In this document: positions 1-7,500 of the stretch, one piece after another | Layout: each line of letters opens with the position of its first letter | How positions within the stretch are numbered: position 1 is the first letter of the stretch | Origin: Niastella sp. OAS944 | GTDB lineage: Bacteria > Bacteroidota > Bacteroidia > Chitinophagales > Chitinophagaceae | Direction: 5' to 3' | DNA: 64,000 nt | Assembly (NCBI GenBank): GCA_024809215.1 | Contig: JANUBW010000004.1 | Coordinates: 310,001-374,000, forward strand | Program-made: the position numbers and the translations under genes | Notes under the pieces: model-generated | Database searches by the model: none | What the model was told of the DNA's origin: nothing | Seen by the model: the letters and a program-made list of their open reading frames with translations, nothing else

Positions 1-1
1 T

Positions 2-352
2 GAAAAAACGAAAAACATTCCGCAGCAGAAATTGATCACGCTTAACCAGTTCAAACAACTGATAGAAAAACATTATCGCTTGTTACGGCTGCCAAAGGAA
101 TATGCCGAACTGATGTATATAACGCCTAATTATTTAAATGCTTTATGTAACGATGTTGTTGGAAAAAGTGCCGGTGAGCTTATCCGCGACCGCATCTTAC
201 TGGAGGCAAAACGTTTTCTTACCAATGCCGATATGGACATTAGTGAAATTTCGTACGAGCTGAACTTCCAGGACAACTCCTACTTTACCCGATTCTTCAA
301 AAAAAGTACTGGGATGACACCTGAAGCATTTAGAAAAAAGATGACCCAATAA
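2..352 (+). CDS. AraC-family transcriptional regulator, C-terminal part (5' end outside window)
   Basis: This is the DNA-binding end of an AraC/XylS-type activator. The reading frame is open back to the window edge, so the sensory N-terminus is missing; a TTG at 32 is in frame but is unlikely to be the real start. The roughly 100 visible residues hold both helix-turn-helix units: the first around the ITPNYLNALC stretch and the second around ISEISYELNFQDNSYFTRFF, followed by the usual GMTPEAFRK ending. The DUF983 gene begins 8 bp downstream on the same strand, so the two may be cotranscribed. The ligand cannot be inferred. Confidence 0.9.
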   Translation, partial: EKTKNIPQQKLITLNQFKQLIEKHYRLLRLPKEYAELMYITPNYLNALCNDVVGKSAGELIRDRILLEAKRFLTNADMDISEISYELNFQDNSYFTRFFKKSTGMTPEAFRKKMTQ

Positions 353-359
353 TTTTTAT

Positions 360-818
360 ATGATCACACATGACACCTCAAAACCGAATGTAATTCTTAG
401 CGTATTGCACAACAACTGTCCGCGTTGCAGAAGAGGAAGACTCTTTAAATACAGCAACCCGTACAAACTGAATGGCATGTTGAAGATGAATGAAAAGTGC
501 GAGGTATGCGGACAAACAACCGATATGGAACCCGGTTTTTATTATGGCACCAGCTACGTTAGTTATGGGTTGGCAATAGCCGTAACCGTTGCCACCCTGG
601 TGGCCTGGTGGGTATTGATAGGTTTTTCGTTGCAAGACAACCGCTTTTTCTGGTGGATGGGTACTAATGCTTTTATTTTAATAGCACTACAACCCCTGTT
701 GATGCGATGGTCGCGAACAATATGGCTTTCGTTTTTTATTTGGTATAGTCCTAAGTGGAACGAGGGCGATGTGGTTGTTCCCGAACGTACAAATGACAGT
801 CTGAAAAACGCGTGGTAA
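360..818 (+). CDS. DUF983 family small membrane protein
   Basis: A 152-residue protein of the DUF983 family, whose function is unknown. The N-terminal cytoplasmic part has two Cys pairs (C20/C23 in CPRCRRG and C47/C50 in CEVCG) that look like a zinc ribbon. Two hydrophobic segments follow at about residues 68-90 and 101-119, with a third weaker one near 120-130. The ATG at 360 directly precedes the conserved N-terminus and sits 8 bp after the AraC gene. Its stop abuts the stop of the convergent phosphatase gene with no spacer. Family assignment is from the Cys motif plus membrane layout. Confidence 0.85.
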   Translation: MITHDTSKPNVILSVLHNNCPRCRRGRLFKYSNPYKLNGMLKMNEKCEVCGQTTDMEPGFYYGTSYVSYGLAIAVTVATLVAWWVLIGFSLQDNRFFWWMGTNAFILIALQPLLMRWSRTIWLSFFIWYSPKWNEGDVVVPERTNDSLKNAW

Positions 819-1361
819 TCAGCTATTTCGCCAGCCACGTTTTTCAATAGTTCTTACGTTCTGTACTGTTTTTAATGTTAACAGATAGTTGTATAAATGC
901 CGGAGTTCACAGTCGTTTACATCGCCTGTGAACTCTTTTATATAAATGGCATTACCATAATTGGCCCTTGATTTTTCGGGTGAGTCGTCGATGATAAGGA
1001 TCTGCTCAAGCCTGAATCCTTTCTTCTTTAATTTATCGAGCCGCTTTTCATATACATAGGTATCATACATGGCATCGCGCCGCGGCGTGCATCTGCTATT
1101 TGCCCAAACAATGACCGGCTCAATGGTTTCGGGCCAGATCTTACTTACAATTTCCTGCACATAAATATCACCGGCCGAGCTCCAGATGCCAATTTGAAAA
1201 TGATTTGCAATGTCTATAAGAAACTGCCGCAGCAGTGGGCGTTCGTAAACGTAGTAATCTTCATAAGTAAAATGCGGCGGATAATCCAGGGCTGTGTCGG
1301 TAGCATGAATAAGGGTTTCATCAAGATCGAAGATGATGAGGTTAGGTGATTTGTTTTCCAT
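819..1361 (-). CDS. HAD-superfamily FCP1/SCP-like (NLI-interacting factor type) phosphatase
   Basis: A 180-residue HAD hydrolase. The nucleophile motif is DLDETL (D12, general acid/base D14), motif II is WSSA near residues 60-63, and motif III is IIDDSPEK (D125/D126). The aromatic-rich stretch after motif I and the WSSA form are typical of the FCP1-like group that removes phosphate from Ser/Thr or small molecules; bacterial members are poorly characterised. It has no signal peptide, so it should be cytoplasmic. It is convergent with the DUF983 gene. The 164 bp upstream hold nothing I can name. The substrate is unknown. Confidence 0.85.
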   Translation of the reverse strand: MENKSPNLIIFDLDETLIHATDTALDYPPHFTYEDYYVYERPLLRQFLIDIANHFQIGIWSSAGDIYVQEIVSKIWPETIEPVIVWANSRCTPRRDAMYDTYVYEKRLDKLKKKGFRLEQILIIDDSPEKSRANYGNAIYIKEFTGDVNDCELRHLYNYLLTLKTVQNVRTIEKRGWRNS

Positions 1362-1525
1362 GGGTTAGGGTTCATTCTATACGCAATAATATAACAAATT
1401 TTCATTCTCTTTACCCATGATCCAATTACCGTCTTTTCACCCTTTTTTTCTTTAACTAAATCACTGAACTTGGGCCACGCCCCTTAAGCCCCTTCCGCTT
1501 ACTTTAACCATTCAATACCAATTGT

Positions 1526-3646
1526 ATGAACGCTTCGCTTTCGCCATCCCCTGAAAGTAAAAAAAAGCTGTATGCCCTTCTTGTAGGCATCACCGATTAC
1601 CGGGAAGATCTAAAGGTGGGCAACGAGTCGGTGTTCTTTCCCAAACTTTCTGCCTGTACTACCGACGCCGATAAAATACAGGCTTATTTACAAACCGACA
1701 CCTACTACGAACCGCATATAAAAACGCTTTACAACAAACTGGCCACCAAAACCGCCATTGCCGAAGCCATTACCCAACACCTGGGCCAGGCCCGCGAAGG
1801 CGATGTAGCCTTCTTTTATTTCAGCGGTCATGGCACCCAGGAGTTTGCCGATCCGGCGCTGTTCCCCGCCGAAACTGATAAGCGGCTTGAATGCCTTGCC
1901 TGCTATTACGACGAAACGTTGAAAAATGATTTCTTATTAGCCGATAAGGAACTAAGATGGCTGATAAAACAACTGAGCGCCAACAACCCACACATAGTTA
2001 CCATATTTGATTGCTGTCATTCGGGTGAGAACACGAAGAACGCTAAGGTGTTGACCAATGCATTTAAAAACGTAGTTGAAAAAAAGGTAACTTTTACCTT
2101 TCCGCAAAGGACCTGGGAGCAATTTCTTTTCAATACGGCCATTAAAAAAGAAGATCTTATTGGTAATGGCGTTGCTGCAACGCTGCCCGAAGGCCGCCAT
2201 GTACAATTCTCAGCCTGCGAGTCGGACGAATCGGCGGTAGAAATAGACCGGCAAAGTGTATTCACGCAGGTTTTAATAAGTGTACTGAAAAGTGTGGGCG
2301 GCGATCTTTCGTACCACAGCCTCAACAGCAGGCTAAGGCAATATATGCGCGGCGTATACGACCAAAAACCCACAGTGTATTATGGCAATCCCGACACCAA
2401 TACGCGCTACCTTGCTTTTTTAAATAAACCCTACAGCGTTGCCAAAAATGTGTTTGGTGAAATAACCTATAATATGGCGCGCGAATGGCAACTGAACCTG
2501 GGCGCCATTCATGGCATAAGAAAAGATCAGGCGCTGAAGCTTTTTGAAGCAGCTAATCCAACTCAAATTATTAAAGCATCCATTGGGGCCATTAAGATCG
2601 ATCATTGTGAAATAATGACCAGTGAAAAGCTTGACGAAAACAAAGTGTACTTTACCAATTGGGAAGGGCTGGGCACCAAAGCCATTCGGGTACACTTTGA
2701 TACAACCGGTGCCGATCTGCAAATACAGCAAACCATCTTTCAGGAACTTTTTACCGGCGCCAATCAACAGGTAGTAGCTGAAGATGAAGAAGCCAATGCC
2801 CAATATGTGCTGCGTTTTCTAAACAACAAATACTATCTCACGTTACCCAACGAACGCTTTCGCCCATTGTTTGAACCATTGGCCGCTACCGAAACCGATC
2901 TGGCTAAAAAAATTGCCTTTTGCTTACACAGCATTGCAGCCTGGGAAAGCCTGAAACAATTGGTGAACGAAGATGAAATTACCAATATACCAGCCAATGC
3001 CCTCGCTATTGAAACAGCCGTTGGTAATGCACCCTATACAACACTAAATGGCAACACACTTGAGATTGGTTACGTACAACAACAGAATGGTGAATATACA
3101 AATACGCTGAAAATGAAGCTTACCAACAACACCGGCAGGAACCTGTATATCTGTTGCGCCCATTTTACGTCTGATTTTGCCTGTTATACCGGTTTTCTGA
3201 ACCCACCGGTATACCAATTAACAGCCGGCGATTCTGTAGAGTTAAACCAGGAGGCCGATACCACCTTGCCAGTGAGCCTGAGTGACTATATAAAATGGTA
3301 CAATTGGAAAGAAGAACAGGAAACCATAAAGCTTATTGTTAGCTCAGAACGTTTTGATGAAACGCTGCTGAATATAGAAGGGCTTACACCTCCACCCCTG
3401 CCAGGCGCCGCTAAATCGGCTATCGAAGGAATCATATTAAGTAAAGGCATAGTGAAAAAAGACCCGGCAAGAGTAAGAGGCTGGCGCACCATAGATGTAA
3501 AACTCATTTACCGCAACCCGCTTTACAATACCATTACAGATAGCGACCTGCAAACCACGATGCAGGATGCAAACACTGCTGATTTTGCGCGTGGGCTTTA
3601 TAAAGGCGCAGAAATAAAGGTTACTTCAACTTTACAACCGAGTTAA
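1526..3646 (+). CDS. Caspase-like (peptidase C14) protease with long C-terminal region
   Basis: The N-terminal ~290 residues form a caspase/metacaspase fold. The first strand is LYALLVGITDY (about 15-25), the catalytic His lies in FSGHGTQ (H102) and the catalytic Cys in FDCCHSG (C163/C164, by family alignment C164). The roughly 400 C-terminal residues are not a domain I recognise; residues ~510-640 look beta-rich. There is no signal peptide, so the protein should be cytosolic. A 257-residue gene follows after 22 bp on the same strand and a strong terminator closes the pair, so they form a two-gene unit. Bacterial caspase homologues often act in regulated cell death or processing of a neighbour; that role is inference here. 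Confidence 0.88.
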   Translation: MNASLSPSPESKKKLYALLVGITDYREDLKVGNESVFFPKLSACTTDADKIQAYLQTDTYYEPHIKTLYNKLATKTAIAEAITQHLGQAREGDVAFFYFSGHGTQEFADPALFPAETDKRLECLACYYDETLKNDFLLADKELRWLIKQLSANNPHIVTIFDCCHSGENTKNAKVLTNAFKNVVEKKVTFTFPQRTWEQFLFNTAIKKEDLIGNGVAATLPEGRHVQFSACESDESAVEIDRQSVFTQVLISVLKSVGGDLSYHSLNSRLRQYMRGVYDQKPTVYYGNPDTNTRYLAFLNKPYSVAKNVFGEITYNMAREWQLNLGAIHGIRKDQALKLFEAANPTQIIKASIGAIKIDHCEIMTSEKLDENKVYFTNWEGLGTKAIRVHFDTTGADLQIQQTIFQELFTGANQQVVAEDEEANAQYVLRFLNNKYYLTLPNERFRPLFEPLAATETDLAKKIAFCLHSIAAWESLKQLVNEDEITNIPANALAIETAVGNAPYTTLNGNTLEIGYVQQQNGEYTNTLKMKLTNNTGRNLYICCAHFTSDFACYTGFLNPPVYQLTAGDSVELNQEADTTLPVSLSDYIKWYNWKEEQETIKLIVSSERFDETLLNIEGLTPPPLPGAAKSAIEGIILSKGIVKKDPARVRGWRTIDVKLIYRNPLYNTITDSDLQTTMQDANTADFARGLYKGAEIKVTSTLQPS

Positions 3647-3668
3647 TACAAAACAAAATTGTCAATTT

Positions 3669-4442
3669 ATGCCAAACACAACACTCATCCAGGACCACGA
3701 TATTAGTGAATACGTATCTGGCCTTTCACTCGCGGAGCCCGAAGCCGGTTTTCCTAAATCAAAAGACGCCGCTACAGACCAGGTAGCAGAAGGTGTAGAG
3801 CAATCGTTTTTAAATGCCAAAAGCCTGGTATCGTTTGTATCGGAGTTGAACGGACAAAGACGAAAAGATGTGTTGAATTCTGTTCTTATTGCGCAACTGG
3901 CCGCCAATAAAGCACATCCCGATGAATCGCAGATACTGGATTGGTACAAAACATTTATTGATGTATTGAATAAACTGGGCTGGGTAATTGAAGCAGCCGA
4001 ATTTTCGGAGTGGGAATCAAAAGGCTCGGTGTTTGAAGTGGAGAATGCCATCATTGACATTCTTACTGCGGCCTTTGGTGGCACCTTTGTATCGGTGATC
4101 AAAAAAACATTATCGGCCATTAAAGACCTTGCCGATAGCAATGGTAAAATAACCGCTTTTGAAAAGAACACCCACTCCATATCAAAAGGCGCCTTTCAAA
4201 TAGGCATTGCAAAAGAAGAAAACGATACTGTTGCCATGCAAATAGGCACCTTCCTGCTTACATCAGATAATCAGATCAAAAAGATCCTCTTCTTTAAATC
4301 GACCAAGGAAAGCACCAAACTGAACTATTGTTCAAGAAAAGGTACGTTAAACGAAGAACTGTACGCAAAGGGCCGCGATGCCATTGTAGAAAAACTGGGC
4401 AACCGCGTAACGGAATTTGTTACAGTAATTGATATTGATTAG
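3669..4442 (+). CDS. Unknown protein paired with the caspase-like protease
   Basis: A 257-residue protein of no family I can name. Residues ~1-60 are polar. A helical middle (~60-125) carries the WYKTFIDVLNKLGW stretch, then comes a hydrophobic Gly/Ala-containing segment (~125-155: IIDILTAAFGGTFVSVIKK) that could be an amphipathic or membrane-inserting helix. The C-terminal 100 residues alternate as beta-strands and end in FVTVIDID. It has no signal peptide. It starts 22 bp after the caspase gene and ends just before a perfect hairpin terminator. A substrate or effector of the protease is plausible but unproven; a bacterial gasdermin was considered because of size and context, without sequence support. 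Confidence 0.75.
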   Translation: MPNTTLIQDHDISEYVSGLSLAEPEAGFPKSKDAATDQVAEGVEQSFLNAKSLVSFVSELNGQRRKDVLNSVLIAQLAANKAHPDESQILDWYKTFIDVLNKLGWVIEAAEFSEWESKGSVFEVENAIIDILTAAFGGTFVSVIKKTLSAIKDLADSNGKITAFEKNTHSISKGAFQIGIAKEENDTVAMQIGTFLLTSDNQIKKILFFKSTKESTKLNYCSRKGTLNEELYAKGRDAIVEKLGNRVTEFVTVIDID

Positions 4443-4486
4443 AATAAGAGAACGCTACGGTGACAGCACCGTAGCGTTCTCTTATT
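4443..4486. terminator. Perfect bidirectional hairpin terminator
   Basis: Two exact 20-bp complementary arms (4443-4462 and 4467-4486) enclose a 4-base ACAG loop. A-rich and T-rich ends on the arms make it usable from both sides. It sits one base after the stop of the caspase partner gene, and its right arm includes the stop codon and last sense codon of the convergent acetyltransferase gene (stop 4482-4484). Confidence 0.9.
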
Positions 4487-4976
4487 TGTGAGCAACATCA
4501 TACCTGTAAAACTTTACATCAACCTCCATCCGCGGAAAGCCGGCGGGCAGTTCTGCCACTGCAACTTCTTTAAAATTGTTCTTCTCATAAAAGCGATGGG
4601 CAGCTAAAAATTTCGCTGTTGTACCCAGGTATATTTCGGTTAACTCTTTTTCCTTTACCCAGTTGAACAAGGTATTCAGCAATAACTGGCCGGTACCATG
4701 TTCTTTGCCTCTATAATCTTTATGCACAAACATTTTGCGCAAAGCGCCCTGACGGTTGCCTATATCGAGTAATGAAATGGTGCCCACTACTCTGCCATCG
4801 TTAACAGCCAGCCAAAAATTGCCATTATTGTTTTGGTAGAACGTTGGAATTTGTTGCAGATCGGGTTGATCTGCCGGCGTTATGGGTATATTGAACTCTT
4901 CCTGCTGAATGGGTATAATTAAATCAATCACCTGTTGTTTGTACCGTTCGGTATACACTTCTACTGTTGTTTCCAT
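4482..4976 (-). CDS. GNAT-family N-acetyltransferase
   Basis: A 164-residue acetyl-CoA-dependent acetyltransferase. The acetyl-CoA pyrophosphate loop is visible as DYRGKEHGTGQ, preceded by the LRKMFVHK strand and followed by the C-terminal AHRFYEKNNF motif of the GNAT fold. I chose the ATG at 4976 (METTVEV...). The same frame stays open for 71 more codons to 5189, but that stretch is the translation of the 21-bp array upstream and matches no GNAT extension I know. The acyl acceptor is unknown. The gene ends inside the arm of a terminator shared with the convergent caspase unit. Confidence 0.88.
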   Translation of the reverse strand: METTVEVYTERYKQQVIDLIIPIQQEEFNIPITPADQPDLQQIPTFYQNNNGNFWLAVNDGRVVGTISLLDIGNRQGALRKMFVHKDYRGKEHGTGQLLLNTLFNWVKEKELTEIYLGTTAKFLAAHRFYEKNNFKEVAVAELPAGFPRMEVDVKFYRYDVAHK

Positions 4977-5013
4977 GATGCTGCAAATGTACACAATTGC
5001 AGCAGTTAGGCCC

Positions 5014-5475
5014 GTAAGGTAATTTGCATGGCTTGTAAGTTGTTTTACATGGCTTGCAGGCACATTTACATCGCTTGTAAGATGATTGCGCTCGTTTGTA
5101 AGAAGTTTTGCATCGCTTGTAAGATGATTGACATGGCTTGCAGGCATATTTGCAGCGTTTGTAAGATCATTTACATCGCTTGTAAGCATTTTCTATTTAC
5201 TGTTAAGCATATTTACATCAGCGATAAGCATTTTTTCTTCAGCAGTTAACCTGTTTGCCTCGTTTGCAAGCTTGTTTTAGTTGCCAGTTAGCTTGTTAAT
5301 CATGTTTGCCCGCTTGTTTGTATTGTAAGTTCACTTGTTTACCTTGTTCGCCCGCTTGTTTGAGTTCGCAGTTCACTTGCTGGTCTTGTTCACCCCCTTG
5401 TTTGCTTTGCCAGCCCGCTTGTTTACCTTGCTAGCCCCCTTGTTTGCCTCAGCGGTTCGCTTGTAAGTCCTGCTC
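5014..5475. repeat. Degenerate tandem array, 21-bp period, about 22 units
   Basis: From 5014, units start every 21 bp without a register slip (5014, 5035, 5056 ... 5455). The left half follows GTAAG-n7-TTTACATCGCTT. The right half drifts to GTTCGCTTGTTTACCTTGT-like units, with GCCCGCTTG alternating with GTTCACTTG. It lies between the divergent acetyltransferase (start 4976) and secreted protein (start 5686). Because 21 bp is seven codons, it reads as heptads on both strands (LTSDVN-type on minus, ACKxxx-type on plus). I regard it as non-coding. No cas genes and no unique spacers are present. Confidence 0.9.
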
Positions 5476-5493
5476 ACATCACAAAAATAAATT

Positions 5494-5542
5494 TATAAGC
5501 CTATAAACTTATAAATGGCCATTATAAGTCTATAGGCTTATA
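5494..5542. repeat. 49-bp near-perfect AT-rich palindrome
   Basis: Outer arms TATAAGCCTATA (5494-5505) and TATAGGCTTATA (5531-5542) are exact reverse complements. The inner arms continue the symmetry to a central GGCC at 5517-5520, with one mismatch and one missing base over the whole element. It could form a cruciform or be an operator or terminator. It lies directly after the 21-bp array and about 145 bp before the ATG at 5686. Confidence 0.85.
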
Positions 5543-5685
5543 CCCTATAAATGGTATTTTAGAACTATTTACTTTCGGTTAAATTTATATTTCTTGATAC
5601 TAATCAAATTAACGCAATGAATTTACCCGTTACTAACGGTATCATTTATAAAGTAAGTATATTAGTTCCCATATGCTAACTGGTT

Positions 5686-6420
5686 ATGAGACGAAGAATG
5701 CTTGTTATGTGGTTACTGCTGGCGCTAAGTCCTGCGGTACTTAAAGCCCAAAATATCAGCCTCGCTAAATTATTGTCGCTGCAAAAATCCTCCCTCATAA
5801 ATATCCAGGATTATATTGAAACGGGCGCCTGGAAACTAAAAGGCATTATTACTTTGAAAGAAGTAGACAGCAGTGTATTTCAAAACCGCACCAGATTATA
5901 TTTAGATTCCCTGGCCAAATACCGCAAACCCGAAGGCAACCCGCTTACCGCCAATCATTATTATGGTCAACTGGTTGAAAATACCCGCTTTGATGCCCCG
6001 GCCTGGATAGAATACCTGAGTAAGGCAGATACCAAAATCAACAACTCAACGCTGTTCACCAACTCCATCACCGTTACGCTGCCAAAGTTTTACATCTTTA
6101 ATGCCATCAACCTTAATTTGCACAACTTCGACCGGCATACCTTCAACCATTCGCTTCGCTTTAGCTTTGGCGACGACGACACGTTTAAATCATTGCTGAA
6201 CGATATTAAGATCCTGCAAATACCCGAAAAAGATCAGTACGTTATGTACAGCAAACCTTTAATTACCCGGGTTTATAAGCTGGCCGACCAGGTGATTAAC
6301 CTTACCATTTTAAACGCATCTATAAAATCTTACTCACTGGAAGTTTATTCACGCGCCGATTACGATTACCTGCATGCTACCGAACAGGAACTAAAAGGCA
6401 AGAGTGATTTCATTCCTTAA
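5686..6420 (+). CDS. Secreted protein of unknown function
   Basis: A 244-residue protein with a clear signal peptide (basic MRRR start, hydrophobic core VMWLLLALSPAVL, cleavage near Lys-Ala-Gln at about residue 22). The mature part has no motif I recognise. It is rich in Tyr, Asn and Leu and probably folds as an alpha/beta periplasmic domain. The ATG at 5686 was chosen because the signal peptide begins there. Upstream are the palindrome at 5494 and an AT-rich stretch that likely holds the promoter. It converges on the phosphoesterase gene with one base between the stops. Confidence 0.75.
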   Translation: MRRRMLVMWLLLALSPAVLKAQNISLAKLLSLQKSSLINIQDYIETGAWKLKGIITLKEVDSSVFQNRTRLYLDSLAKYRKPEGNPLTANHYYGQLVENTRFDAPAWIEYLSKADTKINNSTLFTNSITVTLPKFYIFNAINLNLHNFDRHTFNHSLRFSFGDDDTFKSLLNDIKILQIPEKDQYVMYSKPLITRVYKLADQVINLTILNASIKSYSLEVYSRADYDYLHATEQELKGKSDFIP

Positions 6421-6421
6421 C

Positions 6422-7261
6422 TTACGAACTCACTAACTCACGAACAGGCAACACATGTTCATTCAGTTTCACTTCAGGATTTAGTATATAAGTAGCAATG
6501 GTATTATCCTGCATAACTTCTACCATTCTAAAACCCTTATACGTTGTACCCCAGCTGCCGCCGATATGTGAATCGAACAGAAAAGGTATGCCTTCTTTTT
6601 CTTTCATATCGTCCTGGTCGTGATCGTGGCCATTGAATACCGCCCGCACATTTTTATAATCTTTCAGCAGGCTAATAAACTCCGGACAATCCTTTGCATT
6701 GTCCGTCCATTTAACGGGTGTAATATGAATAGCAATAAATATGTTGGGTGCATGTTTGTATTTCTCCAACTGCGCACGCATCCAGTCGAGATCGGGACAT
6801 AAATACTCGCCTTTTTCATTGCTGGTAGTGGCCAGCAGGAACACCTGTTTATCTACAACAAACGAATGATTGAAGGGCATGTTCCAGGTATTCTTCCATA
6901 CTTCTTCATTTACCATATCGTGATTACCCTGGGTAACGTAATAAGGCATTTTCAATTGATCGAGCTGTTGCTTGGCCAGCGGCAACATGGCTGGGTCGTT
7001 ATGAATGATATCGCCGTTAACGATACAAGCCTTCAGCTTATTCTTTTTATGCTGTGTGTTTATGTGCTGAATAATGTTTGTATAATCGCTTTCCCAGCTG
7101 GTTTTCGGTTGCCCAAAGTGCCCGTCACTGGCTACCGCAAACCTGAACTTTACTTTATTATGTGTTGAACCGATAGACAATGCCGAGCGGTACAACATTT
7201 TACCATTAGTTAGTAGTAACAGTACGGGGGCTGAGTTTTTAATAAATGAACGGCGATCCAT
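6422..7261 (-). CDS. Calcineurin-like metallophosphoesterase, exported
   Basis: A 279-residue two-metal phosphoesterase. All signature blocks are visible: SDGHFG (D46, H48), NGDIIHND (D84), GNHD (N113, H114), the single His in AIHITP (H179) and NGHDHD (H212, H214). The N-terminus MDRRSFIKNSAPVLLLL has a twin-Arg-type start followed by a hydrophobic run, suggesting Tat or Sec export to the periplasm. The substrate is unknown; relatives hydrolyse phosphomonoesters or phosphodiesters. The upstream gap to 7489 contains heptamer repeats. Confidence 0.88.
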   Translation of the reverse strand: MDRRSFIKNSAPVLLLLTNGKMLYRSALSIGSTHNKVKFRFAVASDGHFGQPKTSWESDYTNIIQHINTQHKKNKLKACIVNGDIIHNDPAMLPLAKQQLDQLKMPYYVTQGNHDMVNEEVWKNTWNMPFNHSFVVDKQVFLLATTSNEKGEYLCPDLDWMRAQLEKYKHAPNIFIAIHITPVKWTDNAKDCPEFISLLKDYKNVRAVFNGHDHDQDDMKEKEGIPFLFDSHIGGSWGTTYKGFRMVEVMQDNTIATYILNPEVKLNEHVLPVRELVSS

Positions 7262-7313
7262 GTGTTTAATTATTTGAAGTGAATAACCTGATTATTATTC
7301 GTTTCTATTGGGC

Positions 7314-7500
7314 AGTTACAGGTTACAAGGTACAGGTTACCGGTTACCGGTTTCCCGTTGCCGGGACCTTAATTCGAGACTCACGACAAAATGCTCAAAG
7401 CCCCGGCAACTTGCAACCTGGAACTTGCAACGGCTTATAATTATGGTATACTTCAAACTATTCACCATTGACCATTGACCATTCACCATTTACCACTTTC
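7314..7500. repeat. Heptanucleotide repeat cluster (GGTTACM type, inverted arms, plus a TTSACCA array)
   Basis: From 7314 seven consecutive 7-bp units (AGTTACA, GGTTACA, AGGTACA, GGTTACC, GGTTACC, GGTTTCC, CGTTGCC) are in exact register. About 45 bp later, units of the inverted form (CGGCAAC, TTGCAAC, CTGGAAC, TTGCAAC) run from about 7402 to 7430. A third array of TTCACCA/TTGACCA units follows from about 7454 and reaches the stop codon of the next minus-strand gene at 7490. Confidence 0.85.

Noticed and set aside
3669-4442. Bacterial gasdermin identity for the caspase partner
   Set aside because: Size and context fit, but I could not recognise any gasdermin motif or lipidation Cys at the N-terminus.
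4977-5189. 71-codon in-frame N-terminal extension of the acetyltransferase with LTSDVN-type heptads
   Set aside because: It is exactly the translation of the 21-bp array; the GNAT fold begins at the ATG 4976. Left as a finding only because the frame is open.
5028-5249. Plus-strand 73-codon frame with ACK-type heptads
   Set aside because: Repeat translation; any 21-bp array lacking a stop in one unit gives such a frame.
5014-5475. CRISPR array
   Set aside because: Units are contiguous, degenerate and 21 bp long with no unique spacers, and no cas genes are nearby. The same applies to the array at 30778.
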